64,000 nt of DNA from assembly GCF_964275005.1 (NCBI RefSeq), contig NC_092693.1:24703122-24767121 (forward strand), written 5' to 3'. The translations under genes and the position numbers were made by a program. The stretch comes from Diadema setosum. Its lineage: Eukaryota > Echinodermata > Echinoidea > Diadematoida > Diadematidae. Position 1 is the stretch's first letter, and the number at the start of each line of letters is the position of its first letter. Below, one piece after another: positions 44,401 through 56,566 of the stretch. The notes under the pieces were generated by a model that was not told the DNA's origin, ran no database searches, and saw nothing but the letters and a program-made list of their open reading frames with translations.

Positions 44401-47400
44401 TTGCTATTAAAGAATGGGATGACCTTAGCTACAATGGGAATGATCTTCTGATGCAGCCTCATCATGCTCAGAAATGGCTCAAGTTTCTTGAGACATGGGG
44501 CTTGGGGTAGGCCTACTGCCAGATGGCAGAGGACCTTTTCTGTGTATACGGGTTCAGGACTGTCTGAACTCAAGTCAAGCACCAGGTACTGTAAAAGCAA
44601 TTATTTTACCAAATTTTGTGAATCGCTGTTGGTCCACAAATCTAACAACATGCGTAAATATTGCCATGTACAGTAGTAAAGTGGCTGAGGAAATGTGCAG
44701 GCATTACTGCACACAAAAGAAACGTCATGAAAATGTCTCTGACCTCTTCATTCACAAAAATATCTGTTTACAAAAATAACTGATTTTACAGTACAATGTA
44801 CTTCATTCTTATCAGTATTGGAGAACTTTTTTTTTTTCATAATAACCATACTATACTGTACGAGCTGAAATTTTCGCGGTGGTTTTATTTTCGCGAATTT
44901 CGCGAATCGCCTTCGAACCGCGAAAATAACAACACGCAATTAACTAAAGTTCAGTTAGATCCTTGTAACTGCGAAATAAACAACACGCGAAAATGTCCTC
45001 CAAGTAGCAATTCGCGAAAATATCTGCACGCGAAAATTTCAGCTCATACAGTATATGACAAAATTATATTGGAGTAGGATGTAGAATTTTGTGAATCATT
45101 GTTGGTCCACGAATTTAGCAACGTGCATAAATAATGCCATGTGCAGTAGTAAAGTGGCTTAGAAAATGAGCAGGCATTACTGCACACAAAAGTAACATAT
45201 CACAGAGACTCCAACTCTCCCGCTTTCGATGGGAGATCTCCCGCTGAAAGCCCATTTTTGCAAAATCTCCCGTTCTCCCGCTTGAGATTTGATTTCTCCC
45301 GCCCTGGCTCTGTGTCTCCCGCTTGAAATGACTTCTTACTTTTTGTCTTCGTATGTTGAAAAATAAGCCTTAGATAGCACGAGAGAGCATCAAGAACCCT
45401 AATTATTAGAGCTTCCAGAGCCCAAGCGGGCCCTGGACCCCGGCCGCAAGGAAATTCGCGCTCGTGATATGTGCTTCGTGCACATCAAGTTGGAGTCTCC
45501 CGTTTGCTAGGGGTTTTAGGTGGGTGAATCTCCAGATCAGAAGGTGCTTGGGGTTGGAGTCTTTGATCTCTTCATTCACAAAAATAACCGATTTTACAGT
45601 ACAATGTAATTGTACTTCATTCTTATCAGTACTAGAGGACTTTTTTTTTTCTTCATAATAACCATACTATAATATAACAAAATTATATTGGAGTAGGATG
45701 TCTACATCACACAGTACAGGTTTGTTGGTCTTTTTCCACTCTGTGTAATCAACTTTAACAGTGGTGTATTTCCTTGTAAGTCAGACAAAAAAAAAAAAAA
45801 AAATTACACTTTTCATTTAAGATCATTGTTACTAGCATAAGATTGAATGGATGTACAAGTCAAAGTGAAAAGCAGTTATCGTTTGCTGTACACAATATAC
45901 AAGTAAATGGCCTTTATACTGATACATATGAAATTGACTGTTTGTTTCTTCCTCTTTTTGTCTCTCTCTCTCTCTCTCTCTCTCTCTGTACAACTTCCAT
46001 AGGAAAGAGGACACAAGAAATAATATGTGTGACTCTCTGTGTGTCACTTACGTTATTGGTTGCTATTCAGCTGGTCCGGCACTTTGAATCTGATAATTGG
46101 ATGGTTCCTTTTGTTGCTGCAGGTATGTAGTTCACATTATTTTTGCTCTCGATCAATATGGAAAAAGTGTCAAGACATTTGCCTGGGCTCTACACCAACT
46201 TTTTCTCTGGTTGCCTATTTGGCCCTTGAAAAATCTTGGTGGCCCAAAATGAAAAGAAACATAGCAATCCACTTTAAATATTAGTTACCCAATCTTGCCA
46301 CCAAATGAAAGCCATTCTCAAAATTTGGTGGTCCAACATCAAGTTTTAGTGACCCAGGCTACTGGACCACCGCTGATATCGTGCCTTGCACTTGGTGTCA
46401 CAAGCTACTTGTATGTATGATCCAACTCTAGCAAGCCAAGTAGTTCAATTTGTGCATGATTACCATGTTACTTAAACAAGGTGAAGTACCGGTAGACTGT
46501 TTCTTGTGGTGAACATAACAGAAATCCTAGAATACCTACATGCTTGCATCTTTGAAAGTCATGGACCACCTAACATATTTTATTGACATGTCGATCATCA
46601 AATGCTAGGATCTTCAAAGTCCATGCCTTTTCTTATTTTTTGACCAGTTTGACTAAGAATAGAAATAAATAAATCATTTTTGTCAATTTCAGCCATAACT
46701 CTGTCTTGAAATCTCCAGTGATAGAATGTAAGATGTAATTTGGTAGAATAAGTGCATGAGCTGTTCTTCAACTATAGTGTGATTGTTGAAAGTCAATGTC
46801 AGAGGTAACTGCGTTGTGACTCTTATTTCAAGATATACAGTGTAAATTCAGTAAGGAATGTCCAGAGATGCATTATCAGTTAAGGTGGAGAGAAACAAAT
46901 TTAGATTTAAATGCTCTGCATGTAATGATAGTGATGTATAAAGGTCAAGGTCATGACTGAAGTCTAGAAAAAACTGTAATCCTGCCATGATGCATGCTAG
47001 GAAAGTGAAGTGATGAGGTTTTGTTTTGTTTTTTAATGGTTAGAGATGAGTAAGGAAAATATGTCCTTCTTAAATGCAAAGAATTTGTAAGGTCAGTCCT
47101 CAAGGCCAGCAATCGAGGTCTCTGAATGCACATTGAATGGCCTTCTCAGTAAGTGAATGCATGAAGAGCAAAAAGCATTTCTCATGACTGCATGCTGTAG
47201 TTAAAGTGTTGTACAGTGTACTTTCTCTCTTTTGGTGAAGACTTGGTTTTTATTTGAAACCCTTTTTCCAAGTTTTCCATGTTTTTTTTTTAAAATAAAA
47301 TTGTAGGTTTCACTCTAAATTTGAAAGCAACTTTTTACAAAACTGGTTTCATTACCAAAGTGTTTGTTGCACATTGAAATGTGAGCAGAATATTGTATTT

Positions 47401-49256
47401 CAAATTGTTGTTCATTTCAAGTGACCATAGGCCTAACCATAGATCCAAAAAGAAATAAAAACTTTGCCCATCACTTGTGTTTTATGATGGTTATGTCCAA
47501 CAGTTGGAGGTATTTTTGTAGCAGACTTCTTTTCTGGATTGGTCCACTGGGCAGCCGATTCCTGGGGATCCATAGAAATACCAATTTTTGGCAAGGTAAG
47601 TATACAGATATAACAAGTATCTATTCTGGAATAAAAATGCCCTGTCCTTGGTCTTTCCACTCCATGTGAAGAGTTGGACAAAAATTTTTGAATATTGTGA
47701 GTACATTTATCAGCATGCCAATACAATGGGTACCTTTTAAAGATAAAATGTAGACGTGGTGATGTACTGGGCTTTTACTGGCAGTGATATCCTCATTTTT
47801 TTTTTCTCTCTCTCTCTCTCTTGCCCAGTACAGTACTCTCTGCTCAGGGTACCATTTAATCAGGTACTCCACTTAACCCGTTGAAGACAACTACCGAGTA
47901 TACTCACGCAGGTGTCTATGGGAAATGCGTGTTGTAGCAAAATCAGTCTGTCTTCAACGGGTTGTAGATTGACTTACCAGCTGAAAAACAGTTTCCAATG
48001 TGTGTTATATTTACTGGATAATCAGGTAGGCATTATGGTTAAACGGGTAGGAATTTTTCAGATTAACCTTATATCTATTTCCATAGTTTCCCTCAGAAAG
48101 CCTATAAAGCTTGTGTTAACATAAATTATGTAAAACAGGACTGGTGTACCATCCAGTTGGAAGACCATGGATATCATAGATTTTGTAGATGACTGAGCAG
48201 TTGAGGCAGTTCTGACAAATATACACCAAATACATGATGCTGTTAATAGTACTTAACCTTGAGATTTTATATGACAGTGAACAGAGTTAAACGTCAGCAT
48301 TTTGAATTAGGATTTGATATCCATAAATCTCTAAATGACATGTACAGTAGTAGACCTAGTCACTTTGGTCACAGAATTAACTTTTTATATGAAATAAATA
48401 TCCCTACAAAAGGAATGAGTTTTATTATGAATCACATTCTTACAGTGACACAGGATATTTAAGCAACATGATGCTACATTCGGACAGAAGCCAACAATAT
48501 ATTGATCGACGTATAGTTGCATCAAATGATATGCTGTATGCCAGTACAGCATGTCTGTCTGCCGAAAGGTTGCTCAAATGTTGTCCTTTTGTGGAGTTGA
48601 TAGGAATTTTTGAGACCCAAAATGCTGTGATATATGTTTTTATTATTAAGTACCGGTAGTGTTTCATTTATGTAGCAAACACAAAGTCCATTCCCTTGTG
48701 GACTCTTATTTTATTATATAAGCGTATATGCAGACCTCGTGGTGTGAATCTCTTTTTTGCCATTACCACCATCCTACAGGCTTTCATAAGACCATTCCGG
48801 GAGCATCACATTGACCCAACAGCAATTACACGCCATGACTTCGTTGAAACGAATGGGGACAATTGCATGATGTCATTGATTGGACTACTACCTCAGTCCT
48901 ACCTCTTGTTGACTGGTTCTGCTGAGGACATCCAGCAGGCCTACTCACGACACTGCTTCTTCCTGCTCCTGGCCATCTTTGTCACACTGACCAACCAGAT
49001 CCATAAGTGGTCACACACCTACTTTGGCCTACCCGCCTGGGTGCGTTTCCTACAGCGTTACCATATCATCCTTCCATGCAAACACCACCGTATCCACCAT
49101 GTGGCACCACACGAGACCTACTTCTGCATCACCACAGGCTGGCTCAACTACCCCATGGAGTATGTAGGATTCTGGTCTCATCTTGAGGCAGGCATCGAGT
49201 ACCTGACTGGTGTGGCGCCAAGGACGGACGATTTGAAGTGGGCCAAGAAGTCGTAA
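41426..49256 (+). CDS. PEDS1: plasmanylethanolamine desaturase (TMEM189/Kua)
   Basis: Four exons (41426-41582, 46003-46122, 47504-47595, 48780-49256) join with GT-AG introns into 281 codons plus TAA. The enzyme introduces the vinyl-ether double bond that turns plasmanyl into plasmenyl ethanolamine (plasmalogen), in the ER membrane with O2 and electrons from cytochrome b5. Identity is clear: AFIRPFREHHIDPTAITRHD, ETNGDNC, TNQIHKWSHTYFGLP, KHHRIHHVAPHETYFCITTG and WLNYP match vertebrate PEDS1 closely. Metal-binding histidines are H107, H132/H133, H198/H202, H225/H226, H229/H230 and H234. Hydrophobic segments lie at about 59-77, 86-106, 155-168 and 182-195. Human PEDS1 is about 270 residues. The start ATCATGG gives MAIGLKQEQEPLSRN, a variable cytosolic head. 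No UBE2V1-like exon follows, so the human read-through arrangement is not seen here. Confidence 0.96.
41990..42976. mobile_element. Mutator-like element, long TIRs, 9-bp duplication
   Basis: ATTTAGGAA occurs exactly at 41981-41989 and 42977-42985. Between them, GGCAGTGTATACAACCACAC at the left is inverted as GTGTGGTTGTATACACTGCC at the right. The TIRs extend about 100 bp (ACACGCGTGTGTCTTTACCATC, ...CCACACGAGTGTGG, TGTATCCAGC). A 9-bp duplication with long TIRs fits Mutator/MULE. The interior of about 770 bp, partly GC-rich, encodes no transposase that I can see. It lies in PEDS1 intron 1. Confidence 0.78.
42783..42860. mobile_element. 78-bp insertion with 9-bp target duplication
   Basis: TATGTACAT flanks both sides (42774-42782 and 42861-42869). 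The insert starts TAGCCCGACCAGACGC and ends GCGACTGGGCTGTGTATAGT plus TA, like 38666-38728. Its centre is different (GCTACGCGAATCGCGCTACG). It sits inside the Mutator-like element. Confidence 0.65.
43108..43165. repeat. short CTGCCTCCAG tandem repeat
   Basis: CTGCCTCCAG occurs three times, followed by SGGCT-type spacers, in PEDS1 intron 1. Confidence 0.7.
44195..44262 (-). repeat. tRNA-like (SINE head?) sequence
   Basis: Read on the minus strand it gives GACAGCCTGGTGGTAGTGTC, with an A-box-like GCCTGGTGGTAG, and then GACAGGTTCCAGTCCCAC, a B-box match to GGTTCRANYCC at tRNA spacing. It does not fold into a convincing complete tRNA, so a tRNA-derived SINE head is the likelier reading. Confidence 0.45.
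44345..44398 (+). repeat. second tRNA-like copy, A-box segment inverted
   Basis: GCTGCCCGGATAGCAGTAGA followed by TGACAGGTTCGAGTCA repeats the element at 44195-44262 in the opposite orientation. The 20-bp A-box segment (44345-44364), however, is reversed relative to it. Confidence 0.45.
44856..45051. mobile_element. TA-flanked CTGTA-family MITE
   Basis: TA-CTGTACGAGCTGAAATTTTC and its inverse GAAAATTTCAGCTCATACAG-TA form the ends, with TTTTCGCG motifs inside. The matching site in duplication copy B (near 45670) lacks it. Confidence 0.8.
45206..45562. mobile_element. 357-bp insert with 10-bp inverted ends
   Basis: AGACTCCAAC and GTTGGAGTCT are exact inverses at the ends. The interior has repeated TCTCCCGCT motifs and a GC-rich centre. 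Copy A of the surrounding duplication lacks it. Superfamily unknown. Confidence 0.65.
45958..45987 (+). repeat. (TC)n forming the PEDS1 intron 1 polypyrimidine tract
   Basis: About 14 TC units end 15 bp before the acceptor AG (46001-46002) of PEDS1 exon 2. Confidence 0.85.
46193..46385. repeat. dispersed repeat, copy 2
   Basis: GTGGCCCAAAATGAAAAGAA, TTGCCACCAAATGAAAGCC and GGTCCAACATCAAGTTTT match 9230-9475 in the same orientation. It lies in PEDS1 intron 2. Confidence 0.55.
47875..47966. mobile_element. CCCGTTGAAGACA foldback MITE
   Basis: AACCCGTTGAAGACA is inverted as TGTCTTCAACGGGTT about 60 bp later. Related to 22634-22725. It lies in PEDS1 intron 3. Confidence 0.65.
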
Positions 49257-49922
49257 TGGCAACTGTGTGGTAGGGTTCTCTTCGTTATTGTCACTGTTGT
49301 TGAAAAAGACATGTTACACTAAAATTAATGTGCCAGACAGGCAGTGTATTGGGTCTAGGTTTTGATAGCTTTTCTGTGCAATCTGCATCAAATACTCATG
49401 ATCTACAAACCATTTTACAGGTAGACGATTTGCACTATTTAAAAATCAATGATGAATCATCAAGGAGTGACAATTTACTGTCTTGGCAGAGTAAGTATTG
49501 CAGCTGCTGTGATGATGTGTGGCTCAAATTTCATGATATAAATTTGGTATATAGCTCGCCTTAAAACAAGTGTAAGATAGGCAAAACTTTCTTGTGCCTG
49601 TGTCAGGGCATATTTGTTACTTGGTGTGTATTGGCGTATGTGATTTGTCATGGGCGTTTACTCACTTGAAATTTGCATAATCCGAGGACAAAATAGCATT
49701 GTAAAGTTTTTTATCAAATCATTTATTCATTCATGTATTTGGAAGCTATGAATCAAGAAGTATTTGGCCATATTTCAACAATCTTTTTTTGTACCAGTTT
49801 ATTTTCCCTGGTCAATTACAAGGTTAGTTGTTACGTAAAATCTCAATAATCTGCAAACAGTCAGGTGACAAAAAGTCATGGGCCTGTTACAAATTTCACT
49901 GTTAGTGCAATAGATTCAATGA

Positions 49923-49968
49923 GGTAATAATGGCAGTGTTGATTTATATCAACACTGCCATTATTACC
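49923..49968. other. perfect 21-bp hairpin
   Basis: GGTAATAATGGCAGTGTTGA plus T (49923-49943), a four-base TTAT loop, then the exact inverse (49948-49968). It lies about 670 bp after the PEDS1 stop, possibly in its 3' UTR. It is too short for a typical animal pre-miRNA. Confidence 0.85.
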
Positions 49969-50085
49969 ACATAAATGAATGTTTCATTGCAATGCAAATA
50001 AGGGACAAAACATTTAGGCAGAGTTTGGTTAGGTAGATGTATCACTCTGTTTAATAGGGAGAAAGGGAAAACTGGGATTACTATA

Positions 50086-50295
50086 CTGTAAAAGTGGACA
50101 CTTTCGTGGTGTTGAAATGTTTGTGCATTTCGTGCAAACAGAAACAAACCGGAAAATAAAACTATGCAAATATTTTTGCTTGCCATATGTTCCAATAGTT
50201 GATGTCTTGATTCCGCGAAATCAAAAACAAGCGACACTCATCTTACCCAGCCAAGTGTGAAAACTTACAGTCACGCGAAAATATCCACTTTTGAT
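50086..50295. mobile_element. CTGTAAAAGTGG-family MITE
   Basis: TA-CTGTAAAAGTGGACACTTTC at the left and CGCGAAAATATCCACTTTTG at the right. Right terminus diverged. Close relative of 2877-3084. Confidence 0.65.
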
Positions 50296-53200
50296 ATATT
50301 CATTTCTAGCTTTACCATGCAAAGTCTTTGTTTTGTACCACAAATGTGATTGTCAACTCTTCTTTTGTTGCAGTTATGTATGTGGTTCCCACATGGACTT
50401 TTCAGTTACTGAAAGACTAGTGGATGGGCTTCCTACTGTGTCATTCAGTGTGGTTCCCATGGAATGATCAACCTGAAGTCTGGCTCTTCTTTTTTTTTTT
50501 TTTCATTCTTTGCTTACATGAACTAATGAAGCCTTGCAGGTGCTGATTCCATTGCTTTATATATGTTGTGTAACTGGACGAGATATTATTTAACACTAAT
50601 GTGAAAAGTAGTTGATGTGAGGAAATCAGTTTATTAAAACTTTCAAGTCAGGATTTTTGTGATAAGACATATATAAATCCTGTCGACTTTAATGGTGTTG
50701 TTAAAAGTCTCTGTGATATACACTGTACATTGTATTTATTTTCTATATTGAATTTAGAAAATCACCTTGTGTGGAAACCTACTTTGATTTTGTTATCAGT
50801 TCGTAGATTTGGGGTTTGTTTGACAGCCCTCTTGAGCTTGTCTGAGATCTGTTCTTGCTTGTCTTGGGCAAATGGTTCACAGTCCACGCATGCTACTCAA
50901 AAGAAGAATAGTTCCCTGTATGTGATAAACAGCAGCATAGATTGACTTCACATACGAAGATATCGCCTGCTCTCTGCCATCTCAGTTTACTAATGATAAT
51001 GTGTTTCTCCCTTCTTTGATTTGATGTTCACATAGTACAATCTACAGACCTCATTATTACAATATATCAAACATATTGTCACTCTTCAACAGATGGTGGG
51101 TTTGATGTTGATACAGTAAAATCTGCATTATTCAAAGTTGTATGACCCGAAAAATGCCTTAGTCAGAGACTCTTCCCCCCCCCCCCCCAAAAAAAAAAAA
51201 AAAAGCCTGGTTGAAGTTGATAAGTCTAACAAAGAATCACATCGTTTTCACTTCGTCATAAAAGATTTGAGAAATCAATCAAATGAGTTGAAGTGGCTAA
51301 GTGTTTAGTGAATCTCACAACACAAACTTACGTCACACTACGTAGAACAATATACAACTCCAATGCGCTCTTCTTGGTTCCCACAAATGTATGATTATGT
51401 CTGTTTTGGCCCAGTGTGACCAATAAGTCCAGATTGGAAGTCAAAGGGGTTCTTGTAGCCTAGGGGTGTATTCATGTGCCATGATGCAAATGAAAGATGT
51501 TCATAGATAAAGCCATAGTGTATCAACTGAAGTGTACGTGTACTCAGAATTGAGTTTTGTCTCACCTGTGTAATGGAAGCAAGATATACATGTACGCGTC
51601 ACTTTTCCGCCACTGGCAGCGATGGCATCGACAATTTTGTATACTCTAAAGTCTTAATAACTTTCCAAAGCTTTGAGCTATGACCGTCAAACTCGCACCA
51701 TGGGTACATTACCTAAAAAATGCTGGTTAAGTTCGAATATGAGTGAAGCCTGACAATATCAAAGGTCAATGTTAATGTACATATATATCCATGTGATTAT
51801 TGCATGGACAAAGTGCAGAATTTAAAATCGTAATATGTAGTGTGAAAAGCTGACTCTCTACTTGAGACAAATATTGCTTGAGTCAAAGCACTTTCTCCGT
51901 TCTTTAGGACTGTGATGATTAAAAAGTTATGTTTCCTTCAGTTTTAATGTTTGAATTTTGTCAACCACCTACATGTATATTATCTTGAGATGCTCATGCC
52001 TTGCAAAGAATTAAGATTTAGAAACAAAAGGTGCAAATAATATGAATTGTGCAATGCGATCATTTAAAATTCTGTGGATAAATTGATTTTTTTTTCCCCA
52101 TGAGAGTATTGAAACTTTGAAGTGAAGGTGTGTATGTCTATTCATCTAATATCATTAATGTAAAATGTAAGTGTTCCTCACCTTGAACAACTTCAATTGT
52201 TCCCTTATTGACATCTCTTATAATTACTGAGAACTGATCAATAAAAAGAAGACTGCAAAACGTGATGTATTTGGATTGTCCAGTTGTACTGACAGTAGAG
52301 ATATCCTTTAGACGATAATCTCGCTATTAGGAGCACAGTACATGTAGCCATATCCCTTAACTGAGTGGAATTGCAGTTGTTTAGTTTGCTACAGAAGGTG
52401 ATTACGTACGGGCATTCTTGTATAAAATTTCTCTGTATGCTGTGTGTACAGTTGAAGTCACTTTATAGGTTGACTACATGCAAGCCTGTGAACTGTCATT
52501 GTCAAAACTCTTGAAACGGTTTTGACCTGTATGTGAAATCCAAACATGATTTTAATGATTGCTTTGCTTTCTTAGTTTTGAGCGGAACTAACAAACATAA
52601 AGATGGTTGTGTTTTTATATTTGCAAGAAATGGTCAGTCAAAAAGAATTCTTGACATTCATTCACGTTGGTTTGTTTGCTTATTTTTCACCAAAGCCTGC
52701 ATAGCACTGGAGTACTCGGTTTTAGGTGTAATACACTTTCTTATCCCAATGTAAGAGCTTCTTGTATGTATGATTTGTAATAAATTATGCATTTCCACAA
52801 GAAAGTTCAGTGAAGGCCTGATTGTCATATTTTGTCTAAAGCAAGATGATACAGGCTAATGTTACATTGAATATTCTCTTTAGAATAAAGTGACGCTCTG
52901 CATAAGAATTTCCTCATTAGATTTGAATGTTGATGCATCTTTTTAATTTGTGTAGTTGCAAACAACAGCATTAATATATTTTGTTAAACATTCCTGTGCC
53001 CAGGTCTGTTTGCAGTTGTTAGCTGTAAGCTGTGCCTTTGTGATTTCAAGACATTTTTTTTTATTATTTTCTTACTTTTGTAAGGGGGGGGGGGGGGTGA
53101 AGACTGGCATTTACTGCATATCAAATGTGCACTAGAACTGTCTTCAGAGAAATGCTTTACACTAAACTATATGCATCATGGTCAGTTAAAACTACCAAAT

Positions 53201-53734
53201 TTAGTAAGACATGTATGTCATGTTAGTGTGAAGTGAATTTATTATAGTGTACATGTATATAATGATTACCAGTATAGTTCATTAAACAACAGCAAATATG
53301 CATATATGGTGGCTGTTTAAATTTTGTGACCAATAGTGCATCACTGCATGTTTAAGGATGTAAATAACCGTGACAAAAGCATTTGAGAGTTAGGAGAAAA
53401 AGGCTTGTGTTTTCATGTCATAATCTATTATGATATCATCTTGAAGTGATTATATGTACATCTTGGTGTATGTTTGTGGCATTTATGCCATTTCATGTAA
53501 TATGTGTCCATGTATTTGTCTGGTCTGGCCTAACATAGATCTATGAAATTTTCAGCATTGTACCACACTGGACAAGCATCATTTGTTGCAAGTACTGTAA
53601 GATTTGTTTGAAATGTGTTTAGTGTGCTGAAGATCATGTATTGTGAGTGAAACTTGTTTAAAGCAAGGCTGCACACTGACCCATTGTTTTTACTGGTCCA
53701 TTCCTGAAAAAAGTTACTGGTTTTTTTACTGGTT

Positions 53735-53899
53735 CTGGGCTCCATTTCATAAAATTTGATATGATAGCAACTCTTGCTGGAATGGCAACTACCCATAGCA
53801 ACAGCCAATCAGGAAGCTTGAGTCTTATCATTAACATGACAATGGCCATTCCAGCAAGAATTGCTATCATATCATATTTTTATGAAAATGGGGCCCTGG
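53735..53899. mobile_element. 165-bp foldback MITE, GGGCCC family
   Basis: TTGATATGATAGCAACTCTT and TTGCTGGAATGGC are inverted in the right arm (GCCATTCCAGCAAGAATTGC, TATCATATCA). It ends TTTATGAAAATGGGGCCCTGG, like 4717-4881. Confidence 0.75.
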
Positions 53900-54213
53900 A
53901 CCGTCAGACGTGTGCCAGTGTGCAGCGTTGTTTAGAGGATTGGTAAAACAATGTACCGGTAATTGGCCCTTTTGGTGTATGTTTGTTTTTCTTTAGAGGG
54001 TGCCTACTAATTTGTCTGCTACTTCGGTACTTGAAATCGAATATGTTCAAAATTTGACATGATCAAGGAGGAGTGCTTTGACTGCAAAGAGTGGTGTTAC
54101 CCTAGCAAAAGTGCATTTATGTTCCAACTTCAAATCTGATTTCTTTCATTTTGTTGTAGTTGAAGACACACAAAAATAAATTGACTGGGCTCGCATTTGT
54201 ATGTGATTGAGTA

Positions 54214-54398
54214 CAGTGGACTCCCGTTGTAATGAAGTCCTCGCGACCGGCAGTTTTCTTATGTTATATTAAAATTTTGTTATAACTGAACAAATAAACA
54301 ATTAAAAACAAAGAGCTGGTAATGTTGCGGCATGAATTTTTATTTCGTTGTAACCGGAATTTCGTTATAACACTGTTCATTATGATGGGAGTGCACTG
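54214..54398. mobile_element. Tc1/mariner (pogo/Tigger-like) MITE
   Basis: TA-CAGTGGACTCCCGTTGTAAT at the left and ATTATGATGGGAGTGCACTG-TA at the right. Same family as 4507-4686. Confidence 0.75.
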
Positions 54399-56368
54399 TA
54401 CATGCCTCGGGAGTATGCATATTGTGATTGCAAGACGATGTGCTGCCACAAATTATGAGCCTATCATGGAAGTAAATATACATGTTTGACATCAGCATGA
54501 GATATCTGCAATTACTTGACAAAATTTGCATGCTGAAAAGCAGAAGCTTGCAGTGGTCCTGTTTACCGAATGTAAAAGCAAGAATCTGCTAGGGTGTTGT
54601 ATGATACCCATCTGAGAGAATGCTACATTCCTTTGGAATACTTCCGTCACGCCATGATCAGCAATGCCAATTGTGAACATGTATAGTACATATCATGCAC
54701 ACCAGAGAGCAAATTAGCAGTGTTGCTATAAGGAACCATAATTCTGATGGGATGTTATTTTGATTTATCAAAATGTGGCAAGTGCCTGCTTAAGTTTATA
54801 ATAATGCCTGATGGTAGTTGTTGTATTTTGCTTTATGAAAGTAAGATATTGGAATGTAATTAGATGAAAGAGAGTGTACTACAATAACATGTATTCTAAG
54901 TTTAATAGTACAAGTTGCATCAGGGCATACTTTCCTGTGTGTTGTCAGAGGGGCCGTAGGGACCTCAGCAGTATAAATCATGCATATATTTGAGAGCACA
55001 TTTTGTTTTGCATGTCCCATTCACGCAACGGTTCACAGTGTCAACTGCTGTGTTCACAGTGCACATGTTCTGTGCAAATTTACGCATGAGCCAGTGTGGT
55101 ACTTTCCTTCTTCTTTTTTTTATTACTTTTACAATTTGATTTTTTTTTTACACATTACATGCTACTCTTGTTCAGTGGTAGTCATGGTTGCACATTTTAA
55201 TATACACTTTATAAATGTGATGAGATGAAACAAAAGCTGGTATTCGGAGTTGGTGTAAAAGCATGCATGTGGCAACTGTAAACTTGTTAAACTGTACATT
55301 ACTACTTCTGGCATATTCACACCATCCAATATTACCTTGTGAAGACATTGCACTCTAATGTATCAAAACCTGTGCATCATTTGTATGTTGTGCAGTCGAC
55401 TGATTTTTACAAAGTAAAATACAGCTTATTACATGTGATTCATGTGGCTTTCTCTGGTCATTTTTTCCTTGAGTTTATATATTTTCTCTTCCCCCCACCC
55501 CTGTTTTTTGAAGCCCTTTCACAGGTAGCATTATATTTAAATATCATAATTTATACGTGCTCGTCGGTTGGTCTACGTGTCTAGCTGACTGTTGGGCTTG
55601 TTATTACATGTATATGGATTTGGTACATGTATTTCAGAACCATCAACTAGATGTTCCTCTCTCTACAGAATGTGATTTATGAGTTCATTCATGCACCTAG
55701 ATCATTAATTATAATTAGCCAGTGGTGTATTATTAGATTTCACTCAAACAACAATCATAACTCTTCAGATAGTTTTAAGCGAAACTGATATATTACTTAT
55801 ACCAGAGCATTAAACTTGGGATCATCAACGATCCAGAAATAATATTTACATTATAACCATGTAAGGGGACAGATTGGTCGAAGAAATGCATCAGTAAATT
55901 ATTAAAAGTACATTTCTCACCATATCTGAGTTGGCTATAATCAGAAGTACATGTATACAATCGGAAAAATGGGACTGGTGTTTTCGTCAAAATCGGACCT
56001 ACTGTGTAATAAACCAAAGTTATGGTGTTTAAAGTTACTTGACAAAACCGTACTATGAGTTGAAACTACATTGTATTACCGACAGTTTGATTGAATGTTT
56101 GATTTCCTTAAGATCCATATAATGTTCTGATTTTATGTCAGTATTGTCTGGGCAAATAAATATTTGTTTGATAGGGCCTCATTTTCTCTCTCTTCTCTTC
56201 TGTAAAACAACAACAACAACAACAACAACAAATATCGAAAGTATAATGACAACTGGAACGTGGGAGAGGTGATAACGCATTGTTGTCAGACACCATATGT
56301 TATCGATGGGACGGAAACACGCAACAAAATATGTTCATCTTCATTGCCACCATCACACCCACGGTGTC

Positions 56369-56566
56369 CTTGCTTATGCAGCACTGACAACAAACAACAT
56401 AGTTATTTATCTTAAAAATCTATGAAACGTGTCGGACGACGAAAAAGTAATCAACACTGTCGATGGACTTGCTTATGCAGCACTGACAACAAACAACATA
56501 GTTATTTATCTTAAAAATCTATGAAACGTGTCGGACGACGAAAAAGTAATCAACACTGTCGATGGA
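56369..56566. repeat. 99-bp tandem duplication
   Basis: 56369-56467 is repeated at 56468-56566 with no difference that I could see (starts CTTGCTTATGCAGCACTGAC, ends CACTGTCGATGGA). It looks recent. Confidence 0.9.

Larger units (their letters stand above)
44612..45703. repeat. tandem segmental duplication in PEDS1 intron 1
   Basis: Copy A (44612-45084) and copy B (45085 to about 45703) share AATTTTGTGAATC, GTTGGTCCAC, GCAGTAGTAAAGTGGCT, GCAGGCATTACTGCACAC, TTACAGTACAATGTA, TTCATTCTTATCAGTA and ATTATATTGGAGTAGGATG in the same order. Copy A alone contains the CTGTA-type MITE (44856-45051). Copy B alone contains the 357-bp insert (45206-45562). Confidence 0.85.

Noticed and set aside
49923-49968. 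MicroRNA precursor
   Set aside because: The 21-bp stem with a 4-base loop is shorter than typical animal pre-miRNAs.
50374-50420. Possible fifth PEDS1 exon (MYVVPTWTFQ after a TTGCAG acceptor)
   Set aside because: PEDS1 is already complete with a stop at 49254-49256 matching the family C-terminus; at most this is 3' UTR.
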